A stretch of 48,573 nucleotides of DNA, taken from NCBI GenBank assembly GCA_025928265.1, contig JAICJV010000011.1:1-48573 (forward strand), read 5' to 3'. The stretch is from Thermoleophilaceae bacterium. GTDB lineage: Bacteria; Actinomycetota; Thermoleophilia; Solirubrobacterales; Thermoleophilaceae. Below, one piece after another: positions 8,601 to 15,776 of the stretch; position 1 is the first letter of the stretch; each line of letters opens with the position of its first letter. The notes under the pieces were generated by a model. That model ran no database searches. It was given only the letters and a program-made list of their open reading frames with translations, and was not told where the DNA came from. Position numbers and translations under genes: made by a program.

Positions 8601-9063
8601 GGTTCGCGGCTTCGTGGACGAGTACCCGCGCGTGGCCGCCTGGCGCATCGGGCTGATCCTGCTGCTGCTCGGCGAGAACCGGCGGGAGGAGGCCGAGCGG
8701 CGCTTCGCCGAGTTCACCGAGAGCCGCTTCGAGGCGATCCCGCGGGATGCGATCTGGAGCCTTTCGACGGCGTTCTGCGCCGACATCCTCGCGCGCGGGA
8801 TCGGGACGCCGGCGGATGCGCGCGCCCTGTACGAGCTGATGCGCCCGTTCGCCGATCGCAACGCCGTGACCGGCGAGACGATCATCTCGATCGGGCCGAT
8901 GGCGTACTACGTGGGCCGCCTGGCGCTGCTGCTCGGCGAGGTGGACGAGGCGATCGAGCTGCTCGAGCAGGCGGTCGATCGCGCCGCGCGAATGGGGGCG
9001 CGGCCGTTCGAGGCGCTTGCGGCGCGGGCGCTCGAGAACGCCCGCGCCGAAGCGGTGGCCTAG
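5656..9063 (+). CDS. Large SARP-type regulator with BTAD and AAA/NACHT-like ATPase domains
   Basis: The 1135-residue protein starts with a winged-helix DNA-binding region (about 10-100; RPVSRDELVAALWP is the SARP-like helix). A bacterial transcriptional activation domain (BTAD) with helical repeats follows (about 105-255). The ATPase domain (about 285-560) has Walker A AGEPGIGKT (Lys318) and Walker B LVLLMDDLQWAD (Asp430-431), matching the AAA_16 type. The remainder, to the C-terminus, is TPR-like helices rich in Ala, Glu and Arg, with no LuxR HTH at the end. Such proteins activate secondary-metabolite or stress genes after nucleotide and ligand sensing. The target is unknown. The stop codon overlaps the convergent next gene in a shared CTAG. 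Confidence 0.9.
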   Translation: MASVAGSSATRVQLCGRLAVELEGEQVEPKLRGRQGRELFAYLVVNRTRPVSRDELVAALWPYEPPPRPGAALSTQLSLLRRAIGAGRIEGRTEIQLVLPDGAWVDVEAAVEALARADASIARGEWEAAWSPAQSAVAIAERGFMPGHDSPWVDARRRDIEELLLDALESVAAAGMRMGGAEPAAAERAARRLVELAPLRESGHVALMRVHAARGNAAEGLRVYEDLRSRLREELGTAPGSAAQEAHMQLLEAGARERPPSTPAGGTAAPLPSLLEEASQLPLLGRDRDLARLELLLARAPEVPRQLAVVAGEPGIGKTRLLTEFGRLAHERGAHTLFGRADENALVPYGPFLEALRHHAAHAPPEALARAQQLGVDELAALVPELAADADLPRSAEGLDPALARYRLFDAISTLLVDASAAGPLVLLMDDLQWADEPTLLLLRHVLRAPAQRRLLVVGSYRDIDLHRSRALADALADLQRDIPFERLPLRGLARPDVAALARVSTGREPDASLVASIHDETDGNPFFVLEMARHLSESGGAGGLPDSVRDVILRRLTNLSEPAQRTLRLAAVIGREFDLGVLERIGDLHGDNLLTAVEEAARARVVVESHDRLDRYGFAHALIRATLYEDLAAARRIRVHERVGEALLDEAAPDAEVASHLLAALPRGDPARAIDAATRAAADATELLRYEDAARRLNRALDALARHLPGDGERRARLLVELGHAQRRSGRMPEARATFLDAVNAARELGDSDLLAEAVLGYGGGWFESAFMDETMVALLEEALAGIADGDGMTRLELLSRLAKALYYSEDEHDAERRSTLSAEAIGMAERLGDRRGLLVALEGRHFALTSPENLDERVATARRIVELAAEVGDRERDLLGRYFLIADLVEADEMEEADREIADYGRLAQAARLSLHRWYHARFLAMRALLEGRLDDAAELSQRAFELGAPVEPRTATMHFGTQTFMLNMLRDTLGPLEPAVRGFVDEYPRVAAWRIGLILLLLGENRREEAERRFAEFTESRFEAIPRDAIWSLSTAFCADILARGIGTPADARALYELMRPFADRNAVTGETIISIGPMAYYVGRLALLLGEVDEAIELLEQAVDRAARMGARPFEALAARALENARAEAVA

Positions 9064-9821
9064 CGGACGCGCAGCACTCGGCTGGTGGCGCTCGTCGCGC
9101 CCGCGTCGTTGTAGGCCGTCACGCGACACTGCACGCCGCGGCCGCGGACTCCGCGCGAGACCCGCAGCCGCTTGCCGTTCGCGCCGCGCTTCTTCTTGCC
9201 GTCCACGCGCCAGCTGTAGCCGTAGCCGTCCGGCTTGTTCGCCCACCTGCCGGGCTTGCAGACGAGCTTGCCGCGCGAGCGCTTCACGGACGGCCTCTTG
9301 GTGTTGGCCGGCTTCGCGAGAACGGTGCCGGGGGTGCCACCGCCACCACCGCCGTTGCCACCACCGCCGCTGCCACCACCTGCGACGTCCAAGATCACGG
9401 TCGTCGTGGCGAGCGTCCCCGTGGCGCCGTCGTTCGTGTAACCGCAGATGAGCATGCGGCCGGCCTTGCTCGGCGCGTACCCGAACGGCATCGCCCAGTT
9501 GCCGTTCTCGTCAGCCTCCTCGCGCTGCGCGTTCGTCACCTGGTCACCGCCCGTGGTGTTGGCGAGCTGCATGGCGGTGGTGTAGCCCTCGGGGCAGCTC
9601 GACACCGAGCCTGCCGGGAGCGCGTACACGTCGAGCCACGAGGTGAAGAAGTCGGTCGCGGGGTTCGTGCCCGACGCCTGGTAGATGATCGACTGCCCCA
9701 CCGTCGCGCTGGACGGACCGGAGATGTTGAGGCTGTAGCCCGGCTCGTTTCCGAGCGCGGGCGCGGCCGCGACGCCGAGCGCGAGAACGCTGCCGGCGGC
9801 GGCCAGGGGTGCGCGGATCAT
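9060..9821 (-). CDS. Secreted protein with Gly-rich linker, function unknown
   Basis: The 253-residue protein has a Sec signal peptide (about 1-24, ending PALG). The first domain (about 28-145) is beta-rich with two cysteines (SSCPEG and LICGYT) that may pair. A run of glycines (about 147-163) links it to a basic C-terminal domain (about 165-253) rich in Arg/Lys with two more cysteines (VCKPG and VQCRV). The C-terminal part resembles Ig-like repeats common in secreted Thermoleophilia proteins, where CKPGRW and YSWRVDG-type words recur; that is recollection, not a search. The start is ATG with GGGAGGG 8-14 bases upstream, and that site lies inside a hairpin (9830-9859). The gene lies downstream of the SGNH hydrolase gene on the same strand. 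Confidence 0.7.
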   Translation of the reverse strand: MIRAPLAAAGSVLALGVAAAPALGNEPGYSLNISGPSSATVGQSIIYQASGTNPATDFFTSWLDVYALPAGSVSSCPEGYTTAMQLANTTGGDQVTNAQREEADENGNWAMPFGYAPSKAGRMLICGYTNDGATGTLATTTVILDVAGGGSGGGGNGGGGGGTPGTVLAKPANTKRPSVKRSRGKLVCKPGRWANKPDGYGYSWRVDGKKKRGANGKRLRVSRGVRGRGVQCRVTAYNDAGATSATSRVLRVR

Positions 9822-9829
9822 TACTTCGT

Positions 9830-9859
9830 CCCTCCCGTCGATTGCCTTCGACGAGAGGG
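9830..9859 (-). promoter_or_regulatory. Leader hairpin covering a Shine-Dalgarno site
   Basis: Read on the minus strand, CCCTC-T-CGTCGA pairs with TCGACG-G-GAGGG around a 6-base loop: 11 pairs with one mismatch. The 3' arm contains the GGGAGGG that would be the ribosome binding site for the ATG at 9821. Folding would block translation, so this is a candidate translational control element, or alternatively a weak terminator after the upstream SGNH gene. Confidence 0.5.
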
Positions 9860-9910
9860 TGCGTCAGGGTCCTTTACGCAACGTCGACACGGCTTCGACG
9901 CCGCTGCCCG

Positions 9911-10813
9911 CTACCGCCTCATCTCCTTCAGCACCACGTTCGCGAACCTCGCGTACCCGGACGTCTTCAGGTGGATGTCCGGCCCGCCCTGCCGCGGCGT
10001 GCAGTACCACGCGAGCCTGCAGATGTTGGCCACCGACTCGGGGATCTGGCCGTACGGCGCGAGCGTGGTGGTCTTGCTGAACGGGATGTAGCTGCCGAAC
10101 GCCGTCGTGGTGTCGGCGAAGCGGATCTTCTGCTTCGCGTAGGCCTTCTTCAGCGTCGGATTGACCTGGTCCTTGAAGACCGCCACCGACGCGGAGGCGA
10201 GCTGCTTGCCGCTGTCGCCCTGCACGTAGGCGCCGAGGACGACGTCGGGGTAGGTCGAGCCGACGATCACGGTCCTCTTGCCGGCGGCCTTGCGCAGCGT
10301 CTTCGCGATCACCGGCAGGTTCTTCTTCATCTGCGCGATGCCCTGGGAGGCGCAGGTGATCACGGCGTTGAAGTCACCCGCGCTCGCGCAGTGGGCGAAG
10401 TCGTTGCCGCCGATCGAGATCGTCACGTACGCGACCTTGCCGCGGTGCGCCCTGATCCACTTCGCCGCGTAGGTCAGCTGCGACGTCCGCCTGGACGTGC
10501 TCTTGTACGGGAGCTTCTTCTCGCCGCACGGCTTGGTGCCGTTGATCATCGAGTCGGTCGTCGCGCCGCCGCAGCCGAGCTGCACGAACCTGAGGCCGCG
10601 ATGCGACTTGCGGAGTTTCCTGTACGCGAAGTTGTTGAAGCCCTTCGTGGTGGGAACGTCGGCGCGGCCCGGGCCGATCGCCTGGACGCCCTGCGCGTAC
10701 GAGTCGCCGAGCGCGACGTAGTAGGACGTCTTGCTGCGCGCGGCCGCCGATGCCGGCAGCGCGAGAGCGGCGACGGCGACCGCCGCCGCGAGGATCCGGG
10801 GTGAAGGTGACAT
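9911..10813 (-). CDS. Secreted SGNH/GDSL-family hydrolase
   Basis: The protein has about 300 residues with a signal peptide (about 1-24, ending PASAAA). The SGNH blocks are in order: block I VALGDSYAQG (Ser38), block II near LGCGGATTDS, block III ISIGGNDF, and block V PDIHLKTSGY with the Asp and His of the catalytic triad. Paired cysteines (LGCGG with KPCGE, HCAS with ITCAS, NICRLAWYC) suggest disulfides, as in the Streptomyces extracellular lipases of this family. Likely activity is an extracellular esterase or lipase. The ATG at 10813 is preceded by AAGG at 8 bases; a GTG at 10822 is an alternative start. Confidence 0.88.
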   Translation of the reverse strand: MSPSPRILAAAVAVAALALPASAAARSKTSYYVALGDSYAQGVQAIGPGRADVPTTKGFNNFAYRKLRKSHRGLRFVQLGCGGATTDSMINGTKPCGEKKLPYKSTSRRTSQLTYAAKWIRAHRGKVAYVTISIGGNDFAHCASAGDFNAVITCASQGIAQMKKNLPVIAKTLRKAAGKRTVIVGSTYPDVVLGAYVQGDSGKQLASASVAVFKDQVNPTLKKAYAKQKIRFADTTTAFGSYIPFSKTTTLAPYGQIPESVANICRLAWYCTPRQGGPDIHLKTSGYARFANVVLKEMRR

Positions 10814-10980
10814 GCACGTCACCTTACTCCGCGGCTATCCGGTGCCCGGCTCCCAGCCCCGCGCCGTATGCGAGGTGGTAGGCGGGCGATCCGAGGCGCG
10901 CTCGTGGAGGAGGTCGTAGACGCCGCCCCACGTCGTGCCGTACCCAGTGCATGACGTTCGTGACGAGGTCGATCGTTGGT

Positions 10981-11370
10981 TCAGGACATTGCGACGATGG
11001 CGTCGATTTCCACGCTGGCACCTTTCGGCAACGCGGCCACGCCGATCGCCACGCGCGCGGGCGGGCCTTCGTCGGGAAAATACGCCCCGTAGGCGTCGTT
11101 GATCTCCGCGAACCCCTCGAGCTGCGTCGTGTAGATCGTCAGGCGCACGGCGCGCCGCAGCGAGGTGCCGGCCGCGCGGCAGACGGCGCCGAGGTTCTCG
11201 AGGCAGCGCCTGGTCTCGTCGGCGAGCGATCCCTGCACAAGGTCGCCGCTCGCTGGATCGAGCGGGATCTGACCCGAGCAGAAGAGGAAGTTGCCGTGGC
11301 GGATCGCCTGGCTGTAGGGACCGATGGCGCCGGGCGCGTCGCCGCTGCTGACGGGGATGCGATCAGTCAT
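10981..11370 (-). CDS. RidA-family (YjgF/YER057c/UK114) protein
   Basis: The 129-residue protein runs from ATG 11370 and matches the compact RidA fold: AIGPYSQAIRHGNFLFCSGQ near the N-terminus, TSLRRAVRLTIY in the middle, and PPARVAIGVAALPKGASVEID with the conserved arginine near the C-terminus. RidA trimers hydrolyse reactive enamine/imine intermediates from PLP enzymes, and some relatives act in amine or amino-acid catabolism. It is divergent from the amine-catabolic operon at 11463, so a role in clearing its imine by-products is plausible but unproven. The frame is open further upstream to 11439, but that would overlap the promoter region of the divergent operon. Confidence 0.88.
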   Translation of the reverse strand: MTDRIPVSSGDAPGAIGPYSQAIRHGNFLFCSGQIPLDPASGDLVQGSLADETRRCLENLGAVCRAAGTSLRRAVRLTIYTTQLEGFAEINDAYGAYFPDEGPPARVAIGVAALPKGASVEIDAIVAMS

Positions 11371-11395
11371 GGAACGCAAGCTACCTCTCGGCGCA

Positions 11396-11425
11396 TTGAC
11401 ATGCGTCCGGCGTGCCGAGTAAGTT
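11396..11425 (+). promoter_or_regulatory. Candidate sigma-70-type promoter of the amine-catabolic operon
   Basis: A consensus -35 box TTGACA (11396-11401) is followed after 18 bases by TAAGTT (11420-11425), a fair -10 box. Transcription would begin near 11432, about 30 bases before the TTG start at 11463. This supports that start over the GTG at 11412, which would lie upstream of the transcript. Confidence 0.55.
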
Positions 11426-11462
11426 GCGTTTGCCACCAACTATCGGACTTTTGGGGGACTCG

Positions 11463-13019
11463 TTGGCATCTGCACCTGGCGCGCACATCACGGACGAGGA
11501 ACGCCTCGCCCAGCTCGGTTACAAGCAGGATCTCGAGCGCCGCATGAGCGGCTTCCAGAACTTCGCGATCTCGTTCACGATCATCTCGATCCTGTCCGGG
11601 GCCCTGACGCTCTACGGCACCGGGATCAACTACGGCGGGCCGATGCAGCAGGCGATCGGCTGGCCGATCGTGTCGGTGTTCGTCCTCATCGTGGCGCTCT
11701 CGATGGCCGAACTCGCCTCCGCGTTCCCAACGGCCGGCGGCCTCTACTGGTGGGCGTCGCGTCTCGGCGGGCCGGTCTGGGGCTGGTTCACCGGCTGGTT
11801 CAACCTGATCGGGCAGGTGGCCATCACCGCGGGCATCGACTACGGCGCGGCGATCTTCACCACGGCGCTGCTGAACCTGAAGTGGGGTTACAACAACGAC
11901 AACCACCACATCATGTACGTGTACATCGTCATTCTGGCGGTGCACGCGCTGCTGAACATCTTCAGCATTCGCCTCGTCGGCATCCTCAACCACGTCTCGG
12001 CGTACTGGCACGTGATCGGCGTGGCGGTGATCGCGCTGGTGCTGATCTTCGCGCCCGACCACCACAACAGCGTGAGCTTCGTGTTCACGAAGACGCTCAA
12101 CAACTCCGGGCTGAGCGGAGTCGGGTTCTTCTTCATCTTCCTGCTCGGGTTCCTCCAGGCGCAGTACACGTACACCGGCTACGACGCGTCGGCGCACATG
12201 TCGGAGGAGACGCGCGAGGCCTCCCGCTCGGCGGCGAAGGGCGTCGTCAACTCGGTGATCGTGTCCGCGATCGCGGGCTACGTGTTGATCATGGCGTTCA
12301 CGTTCGCGATCAAGGACCTCGGCAAGGTGGCGGACTCCGGGAGCTTCGCGGCGATCACCGTGCTCCAGCAGGCGCTGGGCAACGGCGGCGCCGAGTTCCT
12401 CCTGTTCATCGCGGTGGTGGGGCAGCTGTTCTGCGGCATGTCCGCCATCACGTCGGCTTCGCGGATGCTGTACGCGTTCTCGCGCGACCGCGCGGTGCCG
12501 GGGCACGGCTACTGGTCGAGGCTCAACAAGCAGCACGTGCCGGCGCACGCGGTGGTGCTGATCGCCGTCTGCGCGTTCATCCTCGCGGCACCGTCGTGGA
12601 GCGGTCAGACCGCTTTCGTGTACGTCGCGGTCACGTCGGTCGCCACCATCGGGCTGTACGTCGCATACATCATCCCGGTGTACCTGCGCTACCGCGCGGG
12701 CAAGTCGTTCGAGACCGGGCCGTGGAGCCTGGGGCGCTGGCACAAGCCGATCAACATCATCGCGATGCTCTGGGTGGCGTTCATCTGCGTCCTCTTCATC
12801 CTTCCGACGACCGATACGGCCGTGTGGTGGAAGGACGGCTTCGACTACAAGACGGCGAACTACGCGCCGATCGTGTTCCTGATCGTGATCGCCGCGGTCG
12901 CGATCTGGTGGGCGGTGTCCGCACGACACTGGTTCAAGGGGCCGATCCGCAACATCGACGCGGAGATCGCGGACCCGATGCACCCGGACAAGCCGCTCGC
13001 CGAGCCCGAGCCCGCCTGA
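11463..13019 (+). CDS. APC-superfamily amino acid/amine permease
   Basis: The 518-residue protein has about 12 hydrophobic helices. It begins with the RMSGFQNFAISFTIISILSG stretch typical of the amino-acid/GABA/choline permease branch (AA_permease_2), and the TYTGYDASAHMSEET motif in the middle is diagnostic of that branch. It probably imports the amine or amino acid used by the following enzymes. The TTG at 11463 follows GGGGGA at a good distance and sits downstream of the TTGACA promoter. The gene is first in a six-gene operon; its stop is one base before the TTG of the next gene. Confidence 0.9.
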   Translation: MASAPGAHITDEERLAQLGYKQDLERRMSGFQNFAISFTIISILSGALTLYGTGINYGGPMQQAIGWPIVSVFVLIVALSMAELASAFPTAGGLYWWASRLGGPVWGWFTGWFNLIGQVAITAGIDYGAAIFTTALLNLKWGYNNDNHHIMYVYIVILAVHALLNIFSIRLVGILNHVSAYWHVIGVAVIALVLIFAPDHHNSVSFVFTKTLNNSGLSGVGFFFIFLLGFLQAQYTYTGYDASAHMSEETREASRSAAKGVVNSVIVSAIAGYVLIMAFTFAIKDLGKVADSGSFAAITVLQQALGNGGAEFLLFIAVVGQLFCGMSAITSASRMLYAFSRDRAVPGHGYWSRLNKQHVPAHAVVLIAVCAFILAAPSWSGQTAFVYVAVTSVATIGLYVAYIIPVYLRYRAGKSFETGPWSLGRWHKPINIIAMLWVAFICVLFILPTTDTAVWWKDGFDYKTANYAPIVFLIVIAAVAIWWAVSARHWFKGPIRNIDAEIADPMHPDKPLAEPEPA

Positions 13020-13020
13020 G

Positions 13021-13776
13021 TTGGGCCGGCTGGACGGCAAGGCCTGCGTCGTGACCGGCGCAGGCTCCGGCATCGGGCGAGCGACGGCGCAGAAGCTGGC
13101 GGAAGAGGGCGGCCGCGTCGTCTGCGTGGACAACGCAGCCGATGCGGTCGAGGCGACCGCCGCGGACATCGGCTCCGCGGCGGTCCCCGTCGCGGCCGAC
13201 GTCTCCAGGCGCTCGGAGTGCACCGCGTTCGTCGAGCGCTGCGTCGATGAATTCGGCGCGATCGACGTGCTCGTGAACAACGCGGGCGTGAACCTGCCGG
13301 GCGTGTTCCACGAGGTGCCCGACGAGACGATCGACCGCACGATCGGGGTGAACGTGCTCGGCCATATATACGCGTGCCAGGCGGCGATCCCGCACATGCT
13401 CCAAAAGGGCGGCGGCTCGATCGTGAACATCTCGAGCGTGAACGGCGTGGTGGCGGAACCGTACCTCGCGATCTACGCGACATCGAAGGGCGCGGTGGTG
13501 ATGCTGTCGCGCGGCATCGCGCTCGACTACGCGAAGCAGGGCATCCGCTGCAACGTCGTCTGTCCCGGCTGGGTCGATACGCCGATCAACTACGCGCACG
13601 CCGACATGCTCGGCGGGCTCCAGCAGGTCTACGACACGATCGACTCGTTCCAGCCGATCGGGCGCCCCGGGGAGCCGCGCGAGATCGCGAACGTGATCGC
13701 CTTCCTGGGCTCCGACGAGGCGAGCTTCGTGACGGGCTCCGTGATCCTCGCCGACGGCGGGATGACCGCTCAGTAG
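13021..13776 (+). CDS. SDR-family NAD(P)-dependent oxidoreductase (first of two in operon)
   Basis: The 251-residue classical short-chain dehydrogenase has cofactor loop TGAGSGIG (12-19), NNAG (86-89), and catalytic Ser139, Tyr152 and Lys156 (YATSK). Asp37 at the end of the second strand (VVCVDNA) suggests NAD preference. Members oxidise secondary or primary alcohols or reduce ketones. In this operon it could act on a hydroxyl of an amino-alcohol substrate or of its gamma-glutamyl derivative; that is inference. The start is TTG immediately after the permease stop, indicating coupling. Confidence 0.9.
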   Translation: MGRLDGKACVVTGAGSGIGRATAQKLAEEGGRVVCVDNAADAVEATAADIGSAAVPVAADVSRRSECTAFVERCVDEFGAIDVLVNNAGVNLPGVFHEVPDETIDRTIGVNVLGHIYACQAAIPHMLQKGGGSIVNISSVNGVVAEPYLAIYATSKGAVVMLSRGIALDYAKQGIRCNVVCPGWVDTPINYAHADMLGGLQQVYDTIDSFQPIGRPGEPREIANVIAFLGSDEASFVTGSVILADGGMTAQ

Positions 13777-13785
13777 GCTCGGCGC

Positions 13786-15117
13786 GTGACACTCGACGAG
13801 CTCCGCAGCGCCACAGCCGACGGCACGGTCGACACCGTCCTGCTCGCCCTCGTCGACATGCAGGGCCGCCTGCAGGGCAAGCGAATGGCGGCCGGCTTCT
13901 TCCTCGACGAGGTGGTCGAGAACGACGCCGAGGGCTGCAACTACCTGCTCGCGGTGGACGTGGACATGAACACCGTCGAGGGCTACGAGATGAGCTCGTG
14001 GGAGCGCGGTTACGGCGATTTCACGCTCAAGCCCGACCTCGACACGCTGCGCGACGTGCCGTGGCAGGAGGGCACGGTGATGTGCCTGGCGGACGTCGAG
14101 TGGGACGACGGCACCGACGTCGCCGCCTCCCCCCGGCAGATCCTGCGCCGCCAGATCGCCCGGCTCGCCGAGCGCGGCTGGATGGCCAACGTGGGCACCG
14201 AGCTCGAATTCATCGTCTTCCGCACGACCTACGAGGACGCATGGCGCAGCGGCTTCCGCGAGCTCGAGCCCGCCAACCTCTACAACGTCGACTACTCGCT
14301 GCTCGGTACCGCGCGGATCGAGCCGCTCATCCGCCGCATCCGCAACTCGATGGCCGGCGCCGGCATGGTCGTCGAGGACTCCAAGGGCGAGTGCAACCTC
14401 GGCCAGCACGAGATCAACTTCCGCTACTCCGACGCGCTCACGACCGCGGACCAGCATGCGATCTACAAGAACGGCGCGAAGGAGATCGCCGCGCAGGAAT
14501 CGATGGCCATCACGTTCATGGCCAAGTGGGACGACCGCGAGGGCAGCTCGTGCCACATCCATTGCTCGCTCGCGCAGGCCGACGGCACGCCGCTGTTCGC
14601 CGGCGACCGCGGGCTGTTCGAGCGCTTCGTGGCGGGCCAGCTCGCGTGCCTGCGCGAGCTGTCGCTCTTCTTCGCGCCCAACGTCAACTCGTACAAGCGC
14701 TTTCAGCACGGCTCGTTCGCGCCCACCGCGATCGCGTGGGGCCACGACAACCGCACCTGCCCGCTGCGGGTGGTGGGCCACGGCCCGTCGCTGCGCGTGG
14801 AGAACCGGATGCCGGGCGCCGACGTGAACCCGTACCTCGCCATCAGCGCGATGATCGCGGCGGGGCTGCACGGCATCGACAACGACCTCGGCCTCGAGCC
14901 GGAGTACGAGGGCAACGCGTACCTGGCCGAGGACCGGCCGCACCTGCCGCGCACGCTGCGCGCCGCGCGCGAGTTGTTCGCGTCGAGCGAGGTCGCGCGC
15001 GAGGCGTTCGGGCAGGAGACGGTGGATCACTACCTGAACGCGGCGCGCGTGGAGCTCGAGGCGTTCGACTCCGCCGTCACCGACTGGGAGCGGTTCCGGG
15101 GGTTCGAGCGGCTGTGA
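13786..15117 (+). CDS. Glutamine-synthetase-family ligase, probable gamma-glutamyl-amine synthetase (PuuA/GlnA3-like)
   Basis: The 443-residue protein has the glutamine synthetase fold and ligands: Glu139 and Glu141 (TELEF), Glu202 and Glu209 (ECNLGQHE), His257/His259 (CHIHC) and Glu339 (RVENR), with HDNRTCPLRV near the glutamate site. It lacks the conserved adenylylation-site tyrosine motif near the C-terminus that marks housekeeping GlnA. That absence and the neighbouring amidotransferase-type hydrolase and aldehyde dehydrogenase point to ATP-dependent gamma-glutamylation of an amine, as in polyamine or ethanolamine use, not to ammonia assimilation. The start is GTG. The stop overlaps the next gene as GTGA. 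Confidence 0.88.
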   Translation: MTLDELRSATADGTVDTVLLALVDMQGRLQGKRMAAGFFLDEVVENDAEGCNYLLAVDVDMNTVEGYEMSSWERGYGDFTLKPDLDTLRDVPWQEGTVMCLADVEWDDGTDVAASPRQILRRQIARLAERGWMANVGTELEFIVFRTTYEDAWRSGFRELEPANLYNVDYSLLGTARIEPLIRRIRNSMAGAGMVVEDSKGECNLGQHEINFRYSDALTTADQHAIYKNGAKEIAAQESMAITFMAKWDDREGSSCHIHCSLAQADGTPLFAGDRGLFERFVAGQLACLRELSLFFAPNVNSYKRFQHGSFAPTAIAWGHDNRTCPLRVVGHGPSLRVENRMPGADVNPYLAISAMIAAGLHGIDNDLGLEPEYEGNAYLAEDRPHLPRTLRAARELFASSEVAREAFGQETVDHYLNAARVELEAFDSAVTDWERFRGFERL

Positions 15118-15776
15118 GGCCGGCGATCGGGCTCTGTGCCGCCACGGAGCGCGCGCGATGGGGCCCGTGGGACGAGGACGCGGTCCTGCTGCCGCGGTCG
15201 TACGCGCGTGCCGTGCAGCGTGCCGGTGGCGCCGCGCTGATGCTGCCTCCAGACCCGCTTGTCGCCGACAGCCCCGACGAGCTGCTCGACCGCCTCGACG
15301 GTCTGGTCCTGACCGGCGGCTCCGACCTGGGCGCGTCGCCGGAGCGCGACAGCTTCGAGATCGCGCTGGCGCAGCGGGCGCTCGAGCGCGACATGCCGGT
15401 GCTCGGCATCTGCCGCGGCATGCAGCTGATGAACGTGGCCCTCGGCGGTGGGATCGTGCCGCACCTGCCCGACGTGGTCGGCCACGAGAACCATCGTCAC
15501 ACGCCGGGCGCGTTCGCCGACCACCGTGTGCGCCTCGAGCCCGGATCGTTGGCCGCGCGGGTGGTGGGACGAGAGCAGGAGGCGGTGAAGTCGCACCACC
15601 ACCAGGGCGTCGACGGCCTCGGCGACGGGCTCGTGGCCAGCGGCTGGTCGGTGGAGGACGGGATCGTGGAGGCGATCGAGGTTCCTGACCGCCGCTTCGC
15701 GCTCGGCGTCCTGTGGCATCCCGAGGAGGACGAGGCGAGCCGCGTGGTGAACGCGCTCGTGGAGGAGATCGGATGA
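15114..15776 (+). CDS. Gamma-glutamyl-gamma-aminobutyrate hydrolase-like (class I amidotransferase, peptidase C26)
   Basis: The 220-residue protein has the class I glutamine amidotransferase triad: Cys100 in LGICRGMQ, and His202 and Glu204 in LWHPEED. LVLTGGSDL and KSHHHQGVDGLG are typical of PuuD-type hydrolases. In the Puu route this enzyme frees the amino acid from its gamma-glutamyl cap after oxidation. The GTG start overlaps the ligase stop (GTGA) and the TGA stop overlaps the ATG of the aldehyde dehydrogenase (ATGA), so the three are translationally coupled. An open frame extends far upstream (to 13374) but only antisense to or out of frame with real genes; the last 220 codons are the gene. 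Confidence 0.88.
   Translation: MRPAIGLCAATERARWGPWDEDAVLLPRSYARAVQRAGGAALMLPPDPLVADSPDELLDRLDGLVLTGGSDLGASPERDSFEIALAQRALERDMPVLGICRGMQLMNVALGGGIVPHLPDVVGHENHRHTPGAFADHRVRLEPGSLAARVVGREQEAVKSHHHQGVDGLGDGLVASGWSVEDGIVEAIEVPDRRFALGVLWHPEEDEASRVVNALVEEIG

Noticed and set aside
10824-11021. 65-codon minus-strand frame in the gap between SGNH hydrolase and RidA
   Set aside because: The segment HLAYGAGLGAGH looks vaguely membrane-like, but the frame overlaps RidA and has no family match. It might be a gene remnant, but support is insufficient. I see nothing else certain in 10823-10980.
11412-11462. GTG at 11412 as start of the permease
   Set aside because: It would lie upstream of the TTGACA/TAAGTT promoter's transcription start, and the extra residues are not membrane-like.
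11367-13430. 687-residue open frame on the minus strand over the permease gene
   Set aside because: High-GC antisense artefact: it is rich in Arg, His and Asp, has no start context, and the plus-strand permease shows real membrane helices and family motifs.
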